The translations under genes and the position numbers were made by a program. A stretch of 64,000 nucleotides of DNA from contig JANYAE010000138.1 of assembly GCA_025355105.1 (NCBI GenBank), positions 1 through 64,000 on the forward strand, in the 5' to 3' direction. The notes under the pieces are model-generated. The model was not told the origin of the DNA and did no database searches. It saw only the letters and a list, made by a program, of their open reading frames with translations. The stretch comes from Pseudomonadota bacterium. Its GTDB lineage: Bacteria; Pseudomonadota; Gammaproteobacteria; Steroidobacterales; Steroidobacteraceae. Every line of letters starts with the position of its first letter. Within the stretch, counting starts at the first letter, position 1. Below are positions 28,113-38,275 of this stretch, one piece after another.

Positions 28113-30322
28113 AGCGCCTGACCTACCTCGAACTCGGCCGGCGCACGGCCTTCGGCCGGCCGCTCAAGAAGCCGGTCGGACCGGTGCCGCCGCCACCGGA
28201 CCCGGCCGCGGTGGCCGACTTCGAACTCGCGACCTGGCGCGTGCGGCCCTCGCTCGGCCGCATGACCAAGGCCGACCGGATCCTCGCGCTCGATCCGCAG
28301 ACGCTGCTGGTGCTGCTGATCCTCGCCGAGCGCCCCGCCGGCGGCGTCAACCGCGAGCAGCTGGTAGTGCGCGTGTTCGGCGCCGGCGCCGAGCAGCTCG
28401 CACACGAGAAGCTCAGGCGTTGCCTCAGCTTCCTGCGGCGGGCGTTTTCCGAGGACGGCGCGGTGCGCATCCTGAACGCGCCCGGCGATTGCTTCGTGCT
28501 CGAGGTCGGGACGCCGGACCCCGGCCGCGGCCTGCGCTGGCCGACCGCCGACGTGCTGCTCGACAACCCGACCGGCGTCGAGAGCTTCCTGAAGCGCGGC
28601 AAGCACCGCGCGCTCGCGATTGGCGTCGCGGCGGCGATGGTCATCGGCCTGACGGTGCTGCTGATCGCGATCAGCAACGACGGCCACGTCGTGCTGCTCG
28701 GCGGCCGGGTTGCCGGCGTCACCGCGCTCGCCACCGAGCCCGGCGAGAAGACCAGCCCGAGCTTCTCGCCGGACGGCCGCCAGCTCGTCTACAGCTGGCG
28801 CCAGCCGGACGGCTCGCAGAAGCTCTACCTGCGCGCGCTCACCGGTGGCGCGCCGCGGGCCCTGACGGGCGGCGGCGGCGGCGACAGCTTTCCGGCCTGG
28901 TCGCCGCGCGGCGATCTGATCGCCTTCCAACGGCGCGCCGAGTCCAGCTGCGCGGTGCTGGCGATCGCGCCGGGCGGCGGCGAGATGCGCCTGCTCGGCG
29001 ACTGCGACTTCGGCGGCGGCGGGCCGATGACCTGGCTGCGCGACGGCACCGCGCTCATCTACACGCACCGCACCGCGTGGAAGCTGCCGACGCAGCTCGT
29101 CTCGGTCAGCGTCGCCGACACCCGCATGGTCGGCGTCACCAATCCGGTCGTCGGCATGCCGGGCGACTCCAGCCCGGCGCTCGCGATGACCGGCCGCCGC
29201 CTCGCCTTCGTTCGCACCCGCGCGCCGGGCGCCGCGGACCTGACGCTGCTCGAACTCGGCGGCAACCTGCCGGAGCGGCTGAGCCGTGACGGGCTGGCGA
29301 CCGCCGGCGCCGCCTGGGAGCCGGCCGGGCTCAGCCTGATCTTCTCCTCGCCACGCACCGGCCGCGACGCGCTGTGGCGCTCGCGGGTCAACGGCACGCC
29401 GCCGGAAGTGCTGCTGGAGCGGCCGCAGGCGCTGCGTGCGCCAGCGCTCAGCAACGACGGCCGCGCGCTGGCCTTCGAGCGCTGGCACGAGACCAGCCGT
29501 CTGGCACGCCTGCCGGCCGACGGTTCGGCGGCGTCCGCGCCGTGGCGCGCGACGGCCGCGCGCGAGCGCGGCGCGCAGTTCGCCCCGGACGGCAGCCGCC
29601 TCGTGTTCGTCTCGAACCAGGGCGGTCGCGACCAGCTGCTGCTCGCGGCCGCGAGCGGCGGCGAGGCGAAGCCGCTGACCAGCGGCCGCTTCGACTACCT
29701 CGAGGCACCGCGCTGGTCGGCCGACGGCCGCTTCATCGCCTTCGCCGCGAGCCGCGACCAGCAGCTCGACGTCTGGACCGTCGAGGTCGCCAGCGGCGCG
29801 GAGCGCCGCGTCACCGACAACGGCAAGAGCCGCGCGCCGTCGTTCTCGCATGACGGCCGCTGGCTGTACTACGGCTCGGCGCGCTCCGCCGGCTGGCAGC
29901 TGTGGCGACGGCCGTGGCCGGGCGACGGCCAGCCGGAACAGCTGACCACCGAGGGCGGGCTCGCCGCGATCGAGTCGCGCGACGGCGATTCGCTCTACTT
30001 CGTGCGCCCCGATCGCCGCGGGCTGTGGCAGCGCCCCCGCGAACCGGGCGGCGACGACACGCTGATCTCGGCCGAGCTCTCGCCGGCGGACTTTCGCAAC
30101 TGGGACGTCACGGCCGAGGCGATCTGGTTCGTGACGCGCCCGGCGGAGGGACCGCCGCGGCTCGGGCGCTATTCGCTGCTCGACGGCAAGTTCAGCGTGC
30201 GCCAGCCGCTGCCGGCGCTGCTGCCGGACGCCGGTCTGACGCTGACGCCGGACGGCCAGGCGCTGCTCATCGGCGAGGCCACCGCCGTGCAGGTGGACCT
30301 CGAGGTCGCCGCGCTCGAGTAG
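28109..30322 (+). CDS. Membrane-anchored winged-helix regulator with periplasmic beta-propeller
   Basis: A 737-residue one-component regulator of CadC/ToxR layout. Residues about 38-132 resemble an OmpR-type winged helix (DPQTLLVLLILAERPAGGV then KLRRCLSFLRRAF), somewhat degenerate. One transmembrane helix lies at about 168-188. The rest is a periplasmic TolB/PD40-like propeller with repeated SPDGRQLVY-type blades (for example FSPDGRQL, WSPRGDLI, FAPDGSRL, WSADGRFI, FSHDGRWL). It would sense something outside the inner membrane and act on DNA directly. It starts at a GTG overlapping the peptidase stop by 4 bases. Target genes are unknown; the peptidase itself is the obvious candidate. Confidence 0.82.
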   Translation: MKRLTYLELGRRTAFGRPLKKPVGPVPPPPDPAAVADFELATWRVRPSLGRMTKADRILALDPQTLLVLLILAERPAGGVNREQLVVRVFGAGAEQLAHEKLRRCLSFLRRAFSEDGAVRILNAPGDCFVLEVGTPDPGRGLRWPTADVLLDNPTGVESFLKRGKHRALAIGVAAAMVIGLTVLLIAISNDGHVVLLGGRVAGVTALATEPGEKTSPSFSPDGRQLVYSWRQPDGSQKLYLRALTGGAPRALTGGGGGDSFPAWSPRGDLIAFQRRAESSCAVLAIAPGGGEMRLLGDCDFGGGGPMTWLRDGTALIYTHRTAWKLPTQLVSVSVADTRMVGVTNPVVGMPGDSSPALAMTGRRLAFVRTRAPGAADLTLLELGGNLPERLSRDGLATAGAAWEPAGLSLIFSSPRTGRDALWRSRVNGTPPEVLLERPQALRAPALSNDGRALAFERWHETSRLARLPADGSAASAPWRATAARERGAQFAPDGSRLVFVSNQGGRDQLLLAAASGGEAKPLTSGRFDYLEAPRWSADGRFIAFAASRDQQLDVWTVEVASGAERRVTDNGKSRAPSFSHDGRWLYYGSARSAGWQLWRRPWPGDGQPEQLTTEGGLAAIESRDGDSLYFVRPDRRGLWQRPREPGGDDTLISAELSPADFRNWDVTAEAIWFVTRPAEGPPRLGRYSLLDGKFSVRQPLPALLPDAGLTLTPDGQALLIGEATAVQVDLEVAALE

Positions 30323-30328
30323 CGGGCC

Positions 30329-31213
30329 TCAGAGGCGTCCGGTCGCGAGCCCTGCCGCCCACCACAAGCGTCCGGTCGGGCGCGCCACCGCGCCGCTCGC
30401 CGCCACCTCGGCGTCGAGGTACCACGGCAGGCCGGCCGCGGCGATCGCCTCGAGCTCCTCGCCCGGCAGCATGCGCGACGGCACCAGCAGGAAGTCCGCG
30501 CCGCAGGCCGCGGCCGCGAGCGCCTCGGCCGCGCCGTGCACGACCTGCCCGGCCAGCCGCTGCCGCTGCGGGGCACGCTCGAAGCGGTGCGGCGTCGAGT
30601 AGACGCTGCCGGCACCGGCCACCGGCGCGGCGCGCGGGTCAAGGACGAAGACGAGGTCGCCGTGCTCCTCGAGGCGGCGCACGACGCCGGCGTCCGGCGG
30701 CAGGGCGGCCACCAGCCACGCGACGCACTGCGCGCGTGGCGCGCTCGGCACGCGCTCGGCGAGCAGTTCGTCGGCCGGCACGCGCACGAAGCACGGCGGC
30801 AGCCGCAGCGCGGTCACGATGGCCCGGTCGGCCTCGAGGATGTCGGCCTCGGCGAGCTCGCTGCGCCCGCACCAGCGCAGCGCCTGGCCGTCCAGCGACG
30901 CCGGCGTGCCGCGCCAACCGGTGACGCGCCAACAATCGATCCGCACCGCGGCGCGGGCGCCGGGGTAGCGATGGCTGACCTGCAGCAGCGGCTCGGCCGC
31001 GAGCACCTCGATGCCGAGCTCCTCGCGCAACTCACGCTCGAGCGCCTGGCGCGGGGACTCGCCGGGATCGATCTTGCCGCCCGGGAACTCCCAGCGGCCG
31101 GCGAAGCTCTTGCCGGGCGGGCGCGCCGCGATCAGCACCTGACCGTGCGCGTCGACCAGCGCCCCGGCGACGACCTCGAGGCTGGCCGCGCGCTGCCGCT
31201 CGCCACCGCTCAC
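30329..31213 (-). CDS. Nudix hydrolase (MutT type) with C-terminal ThiE-like region
   Basis: Residues 10-135 form a MutT-type Nudix domain with a perfect Nudix box from Gly46 to Ile68 (GKIDPGE then RELREELGI). The best-known role is removing 8-oxo-dGTP from the nucleotide pool. The remaining 160 residues sit where related proteins in Pseudomonas carry a thiamine-phosphate-synthase-like domain; only weak traces are seen here (VVHGAAEALAAAACGADFLL), so this half is probably degenerate. GTG start with AGGAG 7 bases before. It is 10 bases behind secA, the usual place for this gene. Confidence 0.85.
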   Translation of the reverse strand: MSGGERQRAASLEVVAGALVDAHGQVLIAARPPGKSFAGRWEFPGGKIDPGESPRQALERELREELGIEVLAAEPLLQVSHRYPGARAAVRIDCWRVTGWRGTPASLDGQALRWCGRSELAEADILEADRAIVTALRLPPCFVRVPADELLAERVPSAPRAQCVAWLVAALPPDAGVVRRLEEHGDLVFVLDPRAAPVAGAGSVYSTPHRFERAPQRQRLAGQVVHGAAEALAAAACGADFLLVPSRMLPGEELEAIAAAGLPWYLDAEVAASGAVARPTGRLWWAAGLATGRL

Positions 31214-31223
31214 GCCGTCGCTC

Positions 31224-33989
<2,766 letters not shown>

Positions 33990-34155
33990 GGGTCAGGATC
34001 CTTCGGGGCCGCCCGGGGGTGCGGGGCAGCGCAGGAAAAGTCGCGCATTGTACTAAGGTGCGGGCAGCATTACCTGCCGGCCGGGCCGGAGGGCGCGCTC
34101 GGGCTGTGCGGCCTCGGGAAGCGGTTGCTGCCGGCCGGCCGCCGGCGGTCCGGAG

Positions 34156-35112
34156 TCAGCGGCGGGCGGCCGCGAGCGGTGGGGCGGCGTTCTGGTTGAT
34201 GAAGGCCATCGGGTCCACCGGGCTGCCGTCCCGGAGCACCTCAAAGTGCACGTGCGGCCCGGTGGAGTGGCCGGTGCTGCCGACGAGCGCGAGGACCTGG
34301 CCCTTCTGGACCGTCTCGCCGGCCTTCACGAGCACCCTCGAGTTGTGCCCGTAGCGGGTCAGATAGCCATTACCGTGGTTGATCTCGACGAGGTTGCCGT
34401 AGCCCATGTGCTCGCCGGCCCAGGTCACGATGCCGGTGGCTACCGAGACGACCTGCGCCCCTTCCTCACCGGCGAAGTCGACCCCCGGGTGGAACGCCGT
34501 GTAGCCGGTGAACGGATCGACGCGGTTGCCGAAGAACGAGGAGATGAAGCCGCTCTGCACCGGGCGCCCCTGCGGGTACACCTCGCGACGCAGCTCGCGG
34601 GTCTGGATCAGGTTCTCGAGCGCCCCGAGCTGCCGTTCGCGGTCGGACAGCTGGTTCGAGAGCCGGTCCAGCATGTCGGTCAGCAGCGGCACGCTCGCCG
34701 GCTGGCCGGTCGCGCTCGAGACGTCGATGCCGCCGATCGGCGGGGTGTTCTCGAAGTCGAATTCGCCCTTCTTCAGGCCGGCCATGTCGGTCAGGCGCTT
34801 GCCGAGCGCGTCCAGCCGGATCACGTGGGCGTTCATCTGGCCGACCCGCATCGCGAGCGCGTCGACCTTCTGCTGCAGCAGCTGGCGCGCGGCCTCGAGG
34901 TCGGCCCGCTGCGCGATGAGCTCGGCGCTCCAGCGCTCGAGCTGCTGCCCCGGCTGGGCCTCCGCCCAGTGGGCGCCGATCCAGGAGCCGGCCGCGAACA
35001 CGCCGCCGAGGACGAAGCAGAGGACGGTGAGCGAGACGGCGAGGAATAGCGGCGAGCGCAGGTCGAACTGCCGCGCCCGGCCCTGCTGCCGGTTGAAGAT
35101 GATGATGTTCAT
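34156..35112 (-). CDS. M23-family peptidase with N-terminal membrane anchor
   Basis: Predicted periplasmic zinc endopeptidase acting on peptidoglycan. 318 residues: a transmembrane helix (about 21-43), a coiled-coil stretch (about 55-110), a linker, and the M23/LytM domain with ligands His208 and Asp212 (FHPGVDF) and His289 in HVH (287-289), so it looks catalytically intact, unlike EnvC/NlpD types. I start it at ATG 35112 with GGAG in front. The frame stays open far upstream, but that stretch is a structured leader containing a c-di-GMP riboswitch. An M23 gene before secA is common in Gammaproteobacteria. Confidence 0.92.
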   Translation of the reverse strand: MNIIIFNRQQGRARQFDLRSPLFLAVSLTVLCFVLGGVFAAGSWIGAHWAEAQPGQQLERWSAELIAQRADLEAARQLLQQKVDALAMRVGQMNAHVIRLDALGKRLTDMAGLKKGEFDFENTPPIGGIDVSSATGQPASVPLLTDMLDRLSNQLSDRERQLGALENLIQTRELRREVYPQGRPVQSGFISSFFGNRVDPFTGYTAFHPGVDFAGEEGAQVVSVATGIVTWAGEHMGYGNLVEINHGNGYLTRYGHNSRVLVKAGETVQKGQVLALVGSTGHSTGPHVHFEVLRDGSPVDPMAFINQNAAPPLAAARR

Positions 35113-35370
35113 GGCCGTCGCTCCACGCACACCCCCAAGCAGCCTGACAACGGGACCCGGATGACCGGTCGAGCCTTCGACCGATCGCTCACGCGATCCC
35201 GGCAAGCTGGCCGGGAAGGGCTGGCCGACGCCGCGGTAGCCGGCTCTCCATGAGCCGCCGCGTGGTCGACGCTCCGGGGCGGCGACGCCATGGTCTCCGC
35301 CCCCCTCAGCGGTCGGTAACGGCTGGCGGTTGGATCCAAGGATCCCCGCCTGCCCCCGACGAATCGCTCC
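35113..35370 (-). other. Untranslated leader between riboswitch and M23 gene
   Basis: 258 bases with no convincing gene. It holds several strong hairpins, including TCCCGGC/GCCGGGA (35197-35216), CGGTCGA/TCGACCG (35166-35183) and a GC-rich stem around 35275-35305, plus a doubled GGATCC (35331-35346). No hairpin followed by a T run is seen, so control may act on translation or through Rho. Probably the expression platform, possibly with more structure of its own. Confidence 0.55.
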
Positions 35371-35463
35371 GTCATAACTGGCAACCCCGCTGTCGTAGCT
35401 CGCGCCGTAGACCGGTGGCTTTGCGTCCCCGCCTTTCGACGGGTTTGCCCTTGTGCAGCGGCC
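35371..35463 (-). promoter_or_regulatory. Cyclic-di-GMP-I (GEMM-I) riboswitch
   Basis: Reading the minus strand, all conserved blocks of the GEMM-I aptamer occur in order: GCACAAGGGCAAACC (35456-35442), a stem closed by the GAAA tetraloop (35437-35434), GGGACGCAAAGCC (35429-35417), ACCGGTCTA, and AGCGGGGTTGCC (35391-35380). This matches the Vibrio cholerae Vc2 aptamer block by block, including the tetraloop and its docking strand. It lies in the leader of the M23 peptidase gene, a few bases after a predicted transcription start, so c-di-GMP should set expression of that peptidase and perhaps read-through into secA. Confidence 0.93.
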
Positions 35464-35466
35464 GGG

Positions 35467-35496
35467 ACTATGCAACAAAAACCCTCGGCGGAACAA
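35467..35496 (-). promoter_or_regulatory. Predicted sigma-70 promoter of the riboswitch-M23 transcript
   Basis: Minus-strand TTGTTC (35496-35491) and CATAGT (35472-35467), 18 bases apart, with TG near the -10. The expected start near 35460 is right at the 5' edge of the aptamer, which supports both calls. Confidence 0.6.
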
Positions 35497-35537
35497 CCAC
35501 TTTAGTATCGTTTTGGGACATAGATCCGGGGCGCCTG

Positions 35538-35843
35538 ATGCGAAAAGCAAGGTCGGTCAGCGAGTTACTGGCCGAAGGTAAGGCGGCACTCGAACGCCTC
35601 AGATCCGGCGCCGAGGGCGCCAACCGGGTGCTTGCTGCGGTGCAGCAAGCCCTGCCCCTGGACGTCGCCGGACACGTCTTCGGAGCGACCCTGGACCCGG
35701 ACGGTGTACTGACCGTGCTGGTTGACAGCGGGGCGTACGCGACCCGCCTGCGCTTCCTGCTGCCAGAGCTGCTGCCGTCCCTCGGGACGGCGCTGCAAGG
35801 GGCCGTGGCCCGGACCGTGGTCCGGGTCCGCCCGCGTGCCTAG
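35538..35843 (+). CDS. dciA: DciA-type replicative helicase loader (DUF721)
   Basis: Ancestral bacterial loader that helps put DnaB helicase on DNA in species lacking dnaC/dnaI. The 101 residues match a short DUF721 protein: VARTVVRVRP-type end and a central KH-like part (LDPDGVLTVLVDSGAYATRLRFL). It is divergent from the M23/secA unit and its stop abuts the lpxC stop. Position between secA and lpxC is the familiar one for this gene in Gammaproteobacteria. Family assignment is by pattern and context. Confidence 0.8.
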   Translation: MRKARSVSELLAEGKAALERLRSGAEGANRVLAAVQQALPLDVAGHVFGATLDPDGVLTVLVDSGAYATRLRFLLPELLPSLGTALQGAVARTVVRVRPRA

Positions 35844-36758
35844 CTAATGGCCGACCGCGGCCGCGGCGACGTAGGAGATCGGCGCCTCGTTGCGGTCCCG
35901 GAAGGTGACTTCCTCCCAGGCAGAGGCATCGGCAACCAGCGCCCGCAGCAGGCGGTTGTTGAGCGCGTGCCCGGACTTATAGCCGCTGAACTCGCCGATC
36001 AGGCTGTGCCCGAGCAGGTACAGGTCGCCGATCGCGTCCAGGATCTTGTGCTTGACGAACTCGTCCTCGTAGCGGAGGCCGTCCTCGTTCAGCACCTTGA
36101 AGTCATCGAGCACGATCGCGTTGTCGAGCGTGCCGCCGAGCGCCAGGTTGCGCGAGCGCAGCGTCTCGAGGTCGCGCATGAAGCCGAAGGTGCGCGCGCG
36201 GCTCACCTCGCGCAGGAACGAGGTCGTCGAGAAATCCATCGACGCGCGCTGCGAGTGGCGCCGGAAGATCGGGTGGTCGAACTCGATCTCGAAGTTGACC
36301 TTGAAGCCGTTGAACGGGTCGAAACGCGCCCACTTGTCGCCGTCGCGCACCTCGATCGTCTTGCGGATGCGCACGAAGCGCTTCGGCAGCGTCTGCTCCT
36401 CGATGCCGGCCGACTGCAGCAGGAACACGAACGGACCGGCGCTGCCGTCCATGATCGGGATCTCGGCGGCGCTGACCTCGACGAAGGCGTTGTCGATGCC
36501 GAGTCCGGCGAACGCCGACAGCAGGTGCTCGACCGTCGCCACCCTGACGTCGCCGTTGACCAGCGTCGTGCCGAGCATCGTGTCGCCGACGTTCTCCGCG
36601 CGCGCCTCGATGTCGGCGGCGTCCGGCAGGTCCGAGCGGCGGAACACGATGCCGCTGTTGGGCGGCGCCGGGCGCAGCGTCATGAAGACCTTCTGGCCGG
36701 AGTGCAGGCCGACGCCGGTGGCGCGGATCGAGTTTTTGAGCGTGCGCTGATTCAGCAT
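35844..36758 (-). CDS. lpxC: UDP-3-O-acyl-GlcNAc deacetylase LpxC
   Basis: Zinc enzyme for the committed step of lipid A synthesis. 304 residues, one less than E. coli. Zinc ligands His78 (VEHLLS), His237 and Asp241 ([15 protein letters not shown]) and catalytic His264 (SGHALNN) are all present. I start at ATG 36758 ([21 protein letters not shown] without the longer in-frame extension), matching the family. A TAGGGT/TTGTGG promoter lies upstream inside a possible small gene. It ends the division/cell-wall cluster, after ftsZ, as in E. coli and Pseudomonas. An intact protein of this kind predicts control by FtsH degradation, not visible in sequence. Confidence 0.97.
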   Translation of the reverse strand: MLNQRTLKNSIRATGVGLHSGQKVFMTLRPAPPNSGIVFRRSDLPDAADIEARAENVGDTMLGTTLVNGDVRVATVEHLLSAFAGLGIDNAFVEVSAAEIPIMDGSAGPFVFLLQSAGIEEQTLPKRFVRIRKTIEVRDGDKWARFDPFNGFKVNFEIEFDHPIFRRHSQRASMDFSTTSFLREVSRARTFGFMRDLETLRSRNLALGGTLDNAIVLDDFKVLNEDGLRYEDEFVKHKILDAIGDLYLLGHSLIGEFSGYKSGHALNNRLLRALVADASAWEEVTFRDRNEAPISYVAAAAVGH

Positions 36759-36997
36759 TCGGAGGGCAGCCAAAGCCATGTCGCCGGGGCCGGGGCCTCG
36801 GCAAGATGCCGGCACCCTAGCACAGGCTCCAAAATCGCCACAAGTCTTTGAGCGGCCAAACTTTCGTCCGGTGAGACCTGCGACACACGCTCGAGCCGCG
36901 CCGCCCGGCCGTCGTCGTCCGACAGCCTCGGTTCAGCCCCGCGTCGCGCCCGCAGCCGGCCGCGCGCCAGCACGTTCAAACGCCGATCGTCGCGCAT
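36752..36997 (-). CDS. Hypothetical small protein between ftsZ and lpxC
   Basis: An 81-codon frame from ATG 36997 to a stop just inside lpxC, with a very strong Shine-Dalgarno (GGGAGGAG, 6 bases before the ATG), better than most real genes nearby. The product is Arg-rich at the start ([20 protein letters not shown]) and has no domain or membrane segment I recognise. It begins 46 bases after the ftsZ stop and overlaps the lpxC start by 7 bases, so it might couple the two. It could also be a non-coding leader of lpxC whose ribosome site is accidental. Confidence 0.4.
   Translation of the reverse strand: MRDDRRLNVLARGRLRARRGAEPRLSDDDGRAARLERVSQVSPDESLAAQRLVAILEPVLGCRHLAEAPAPATWLWLPSEC
36814..36843 (-). 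promoter_or_regulatory. Predicted sigma-70 promoter of lpxC
   Basis: Minus-strand TTGTGG (36843-36838) and TAGGGT (36819-36814), 18 bases apart, 55 bases before the lpxC ATG. An lpxC-specific promoter behind ftsZ is usual in Gammaproteobacteria. Confidence 0.5.
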
Positions 36998-37043
36998 CGT
37001 TGACTCCTCCCGGCGCGGACCCGGCCCGCGCCGCACCGTTGCC

Positions 37044-38237
37044 TCAATCGGCCTGCCGGCGCAGGAACGCCGGAATGTCGAGCATCTCGTCCGAATCGAC
37101 CTCGGCGCGCAGCCCGTCGCCGACCGCGGCCTTGCGCGCCACGGCCGGACGGTCGTAGTCGGCAGCGTTGAAGCTCGAGGTCCCGCTGGCCGGACGCGAG
37201 TTGCGCGACACGACGCGCATCCGGTCGTTGGCCTCGCCTTGGCGCGCCGCCGCCGCCACCGGCTGCACGACCCGCTGCGCCGGCTTGTTGAGCCCGGTTG
37301 CGACCACCGTGACGCGCAGCTCGTCCTGCATGTCCGGCTCGATGACAGTGCCGACCACCACGGTCGCGTCGTCGCTCGCGAACTGCTTGACCGTGTTGCC
37401 GACCTCCTCGAACTCGCCGATCGAGAGGTCCATGCCGGCGGTGACGTTCACCAGGATGCCCTGCGCGCCGGCGAGGTTGATGTCCTCGAGCAGCGGGCTC
37501 GAGACCGCCATCTCGGCGGCCAGCCGCGCGCGCTCCTCGCCGGTCGCGTGGCCGGTGCCCATCATCGCCATGCCGGTCTCGCTCATCACGGTGCGCACGT
37601 CGGCGAAGTCGACGTTGATCAGGCCCGGCCGCGTGATCAGTTCGGCGATGCCCTGCACCGCGCCCTGCAGCACGCCGTTCGCCGAGGTGAACGCGTCCAG
37701 TAGCCGCGTCTTGGGCCCGAGCACCGACAGCAGCTTCTGGTTCGGGATCGTGATCAGCGAGTCGACGTACTTGCCGAGCTCGGCGATGCCCATCTCGGCG
37801 ATGCCCATGCGCTTGTTGCCTTCCATCGTGAACGGCTTGGTGACCACCGCGACGGTCAGGATGCCGAGCTCCTTGGCCACCTGCGCGACCACCGGCGCCG
37901 CGCCGGTGCCCGTGCCGCCGCCCATGCCGGCGGTGATGAACAGCATGTCGCAGCCCTCGATCAGCTCGATGATGCGGTCGCGGTCCTCCATCGCGGCCTG
38001 GCGGCCGACCTCCGGGTCGGCGCCGGCGCCGAGTCCCTTGGTGATGTTGGTGCCGATCTGCAGGGTCGTCTTGACCTTCGACTTCTTGAGGACCTGCGAG
38101 TCGGTGTTCAAGCACACGAAGTCCACGCCCTCGATGCCGGCGAGCAGCATGTGGTCGACGGCATTGCAGCCGGCGCCGCCGACGCCGAGCACCTTGATCA
38201 CGGCGCTCTGGCTGTAGGCATCCATGAGTTCAAACAT
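37044..38237 (-). CDS. ftsZ: Cell-division GTPase FtsZ
   Basis: Tubulin-like GTPase that forms the division ring. 397 residues: GTP-binding domain with GVGGAGCNAVDHM near the start and the tubulin signature GGGTGTGAAP (about 104-113), T7 synergy loop NVDFADV, a C-terminal linker and the conserved tail peptide DIPAFLRRQ that binds FtsA, ZipA and ZapD. AGGAGA lies 6 bases before ATG 38237. It is separated from ftsA by 38 bases, the widest gap in the cluster, where extra promoters are often found. Confidence 0.98.
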   Translation of the reverse strand: MFELMDAYSQSAVIKVLGVGGAGCNAVDHMLLAGIEGVDFVCLNTDSQVLKKSKVKTTLQIGTNITKGLGAGADPEVGRQAAMEDRDRIIELIEGCDMLFITAGMGGGTGTGAAPVVAQVAKELGILTVAVVTKPFTMEGNKRMGIAEMGIAELGKYVDSLITIPNQKLLSVLGPKTRLLDAFTSANGVLQGAVQGIAELITRPGLINVDFADVRTVMSETGMAMMGTGHATGEERARLAAEMAVSSPLLEDINLAGAQGILVNVTAGMDLSIGEFEEVGNTVKQFASDDATVVVGTVIEPDMQDELRVTVVATGLNKPAQRVVQPVAAAARQGEANDRMRVVSRNSRPASGTSSFNAADYDRPAVARKAAVGDGLRAEVDSDEMLDIPAFLRRQAD

Positions 38238-38275
38238 ATGAGTCTCCTTCCTGTGAAGCGAATTGAAATCGGAAA

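Noticed and set aside
35221-35370. A second riboswitch (c-di-AMP, cobalamin or another class) in the M23 leader
   Set aside because: I looked for the conserved blocks of these classes and found none; the stems seen are generic GC-rich hairpins.
35113-35550. N-terminal extension of the M23 peptidase to 464 residues
   Set aside because: The extension covers the riboswitch and its leader and shows no protein pattern; the ATG at 35112 has a ribosome site and is followed directly by a normal membrane anchor.
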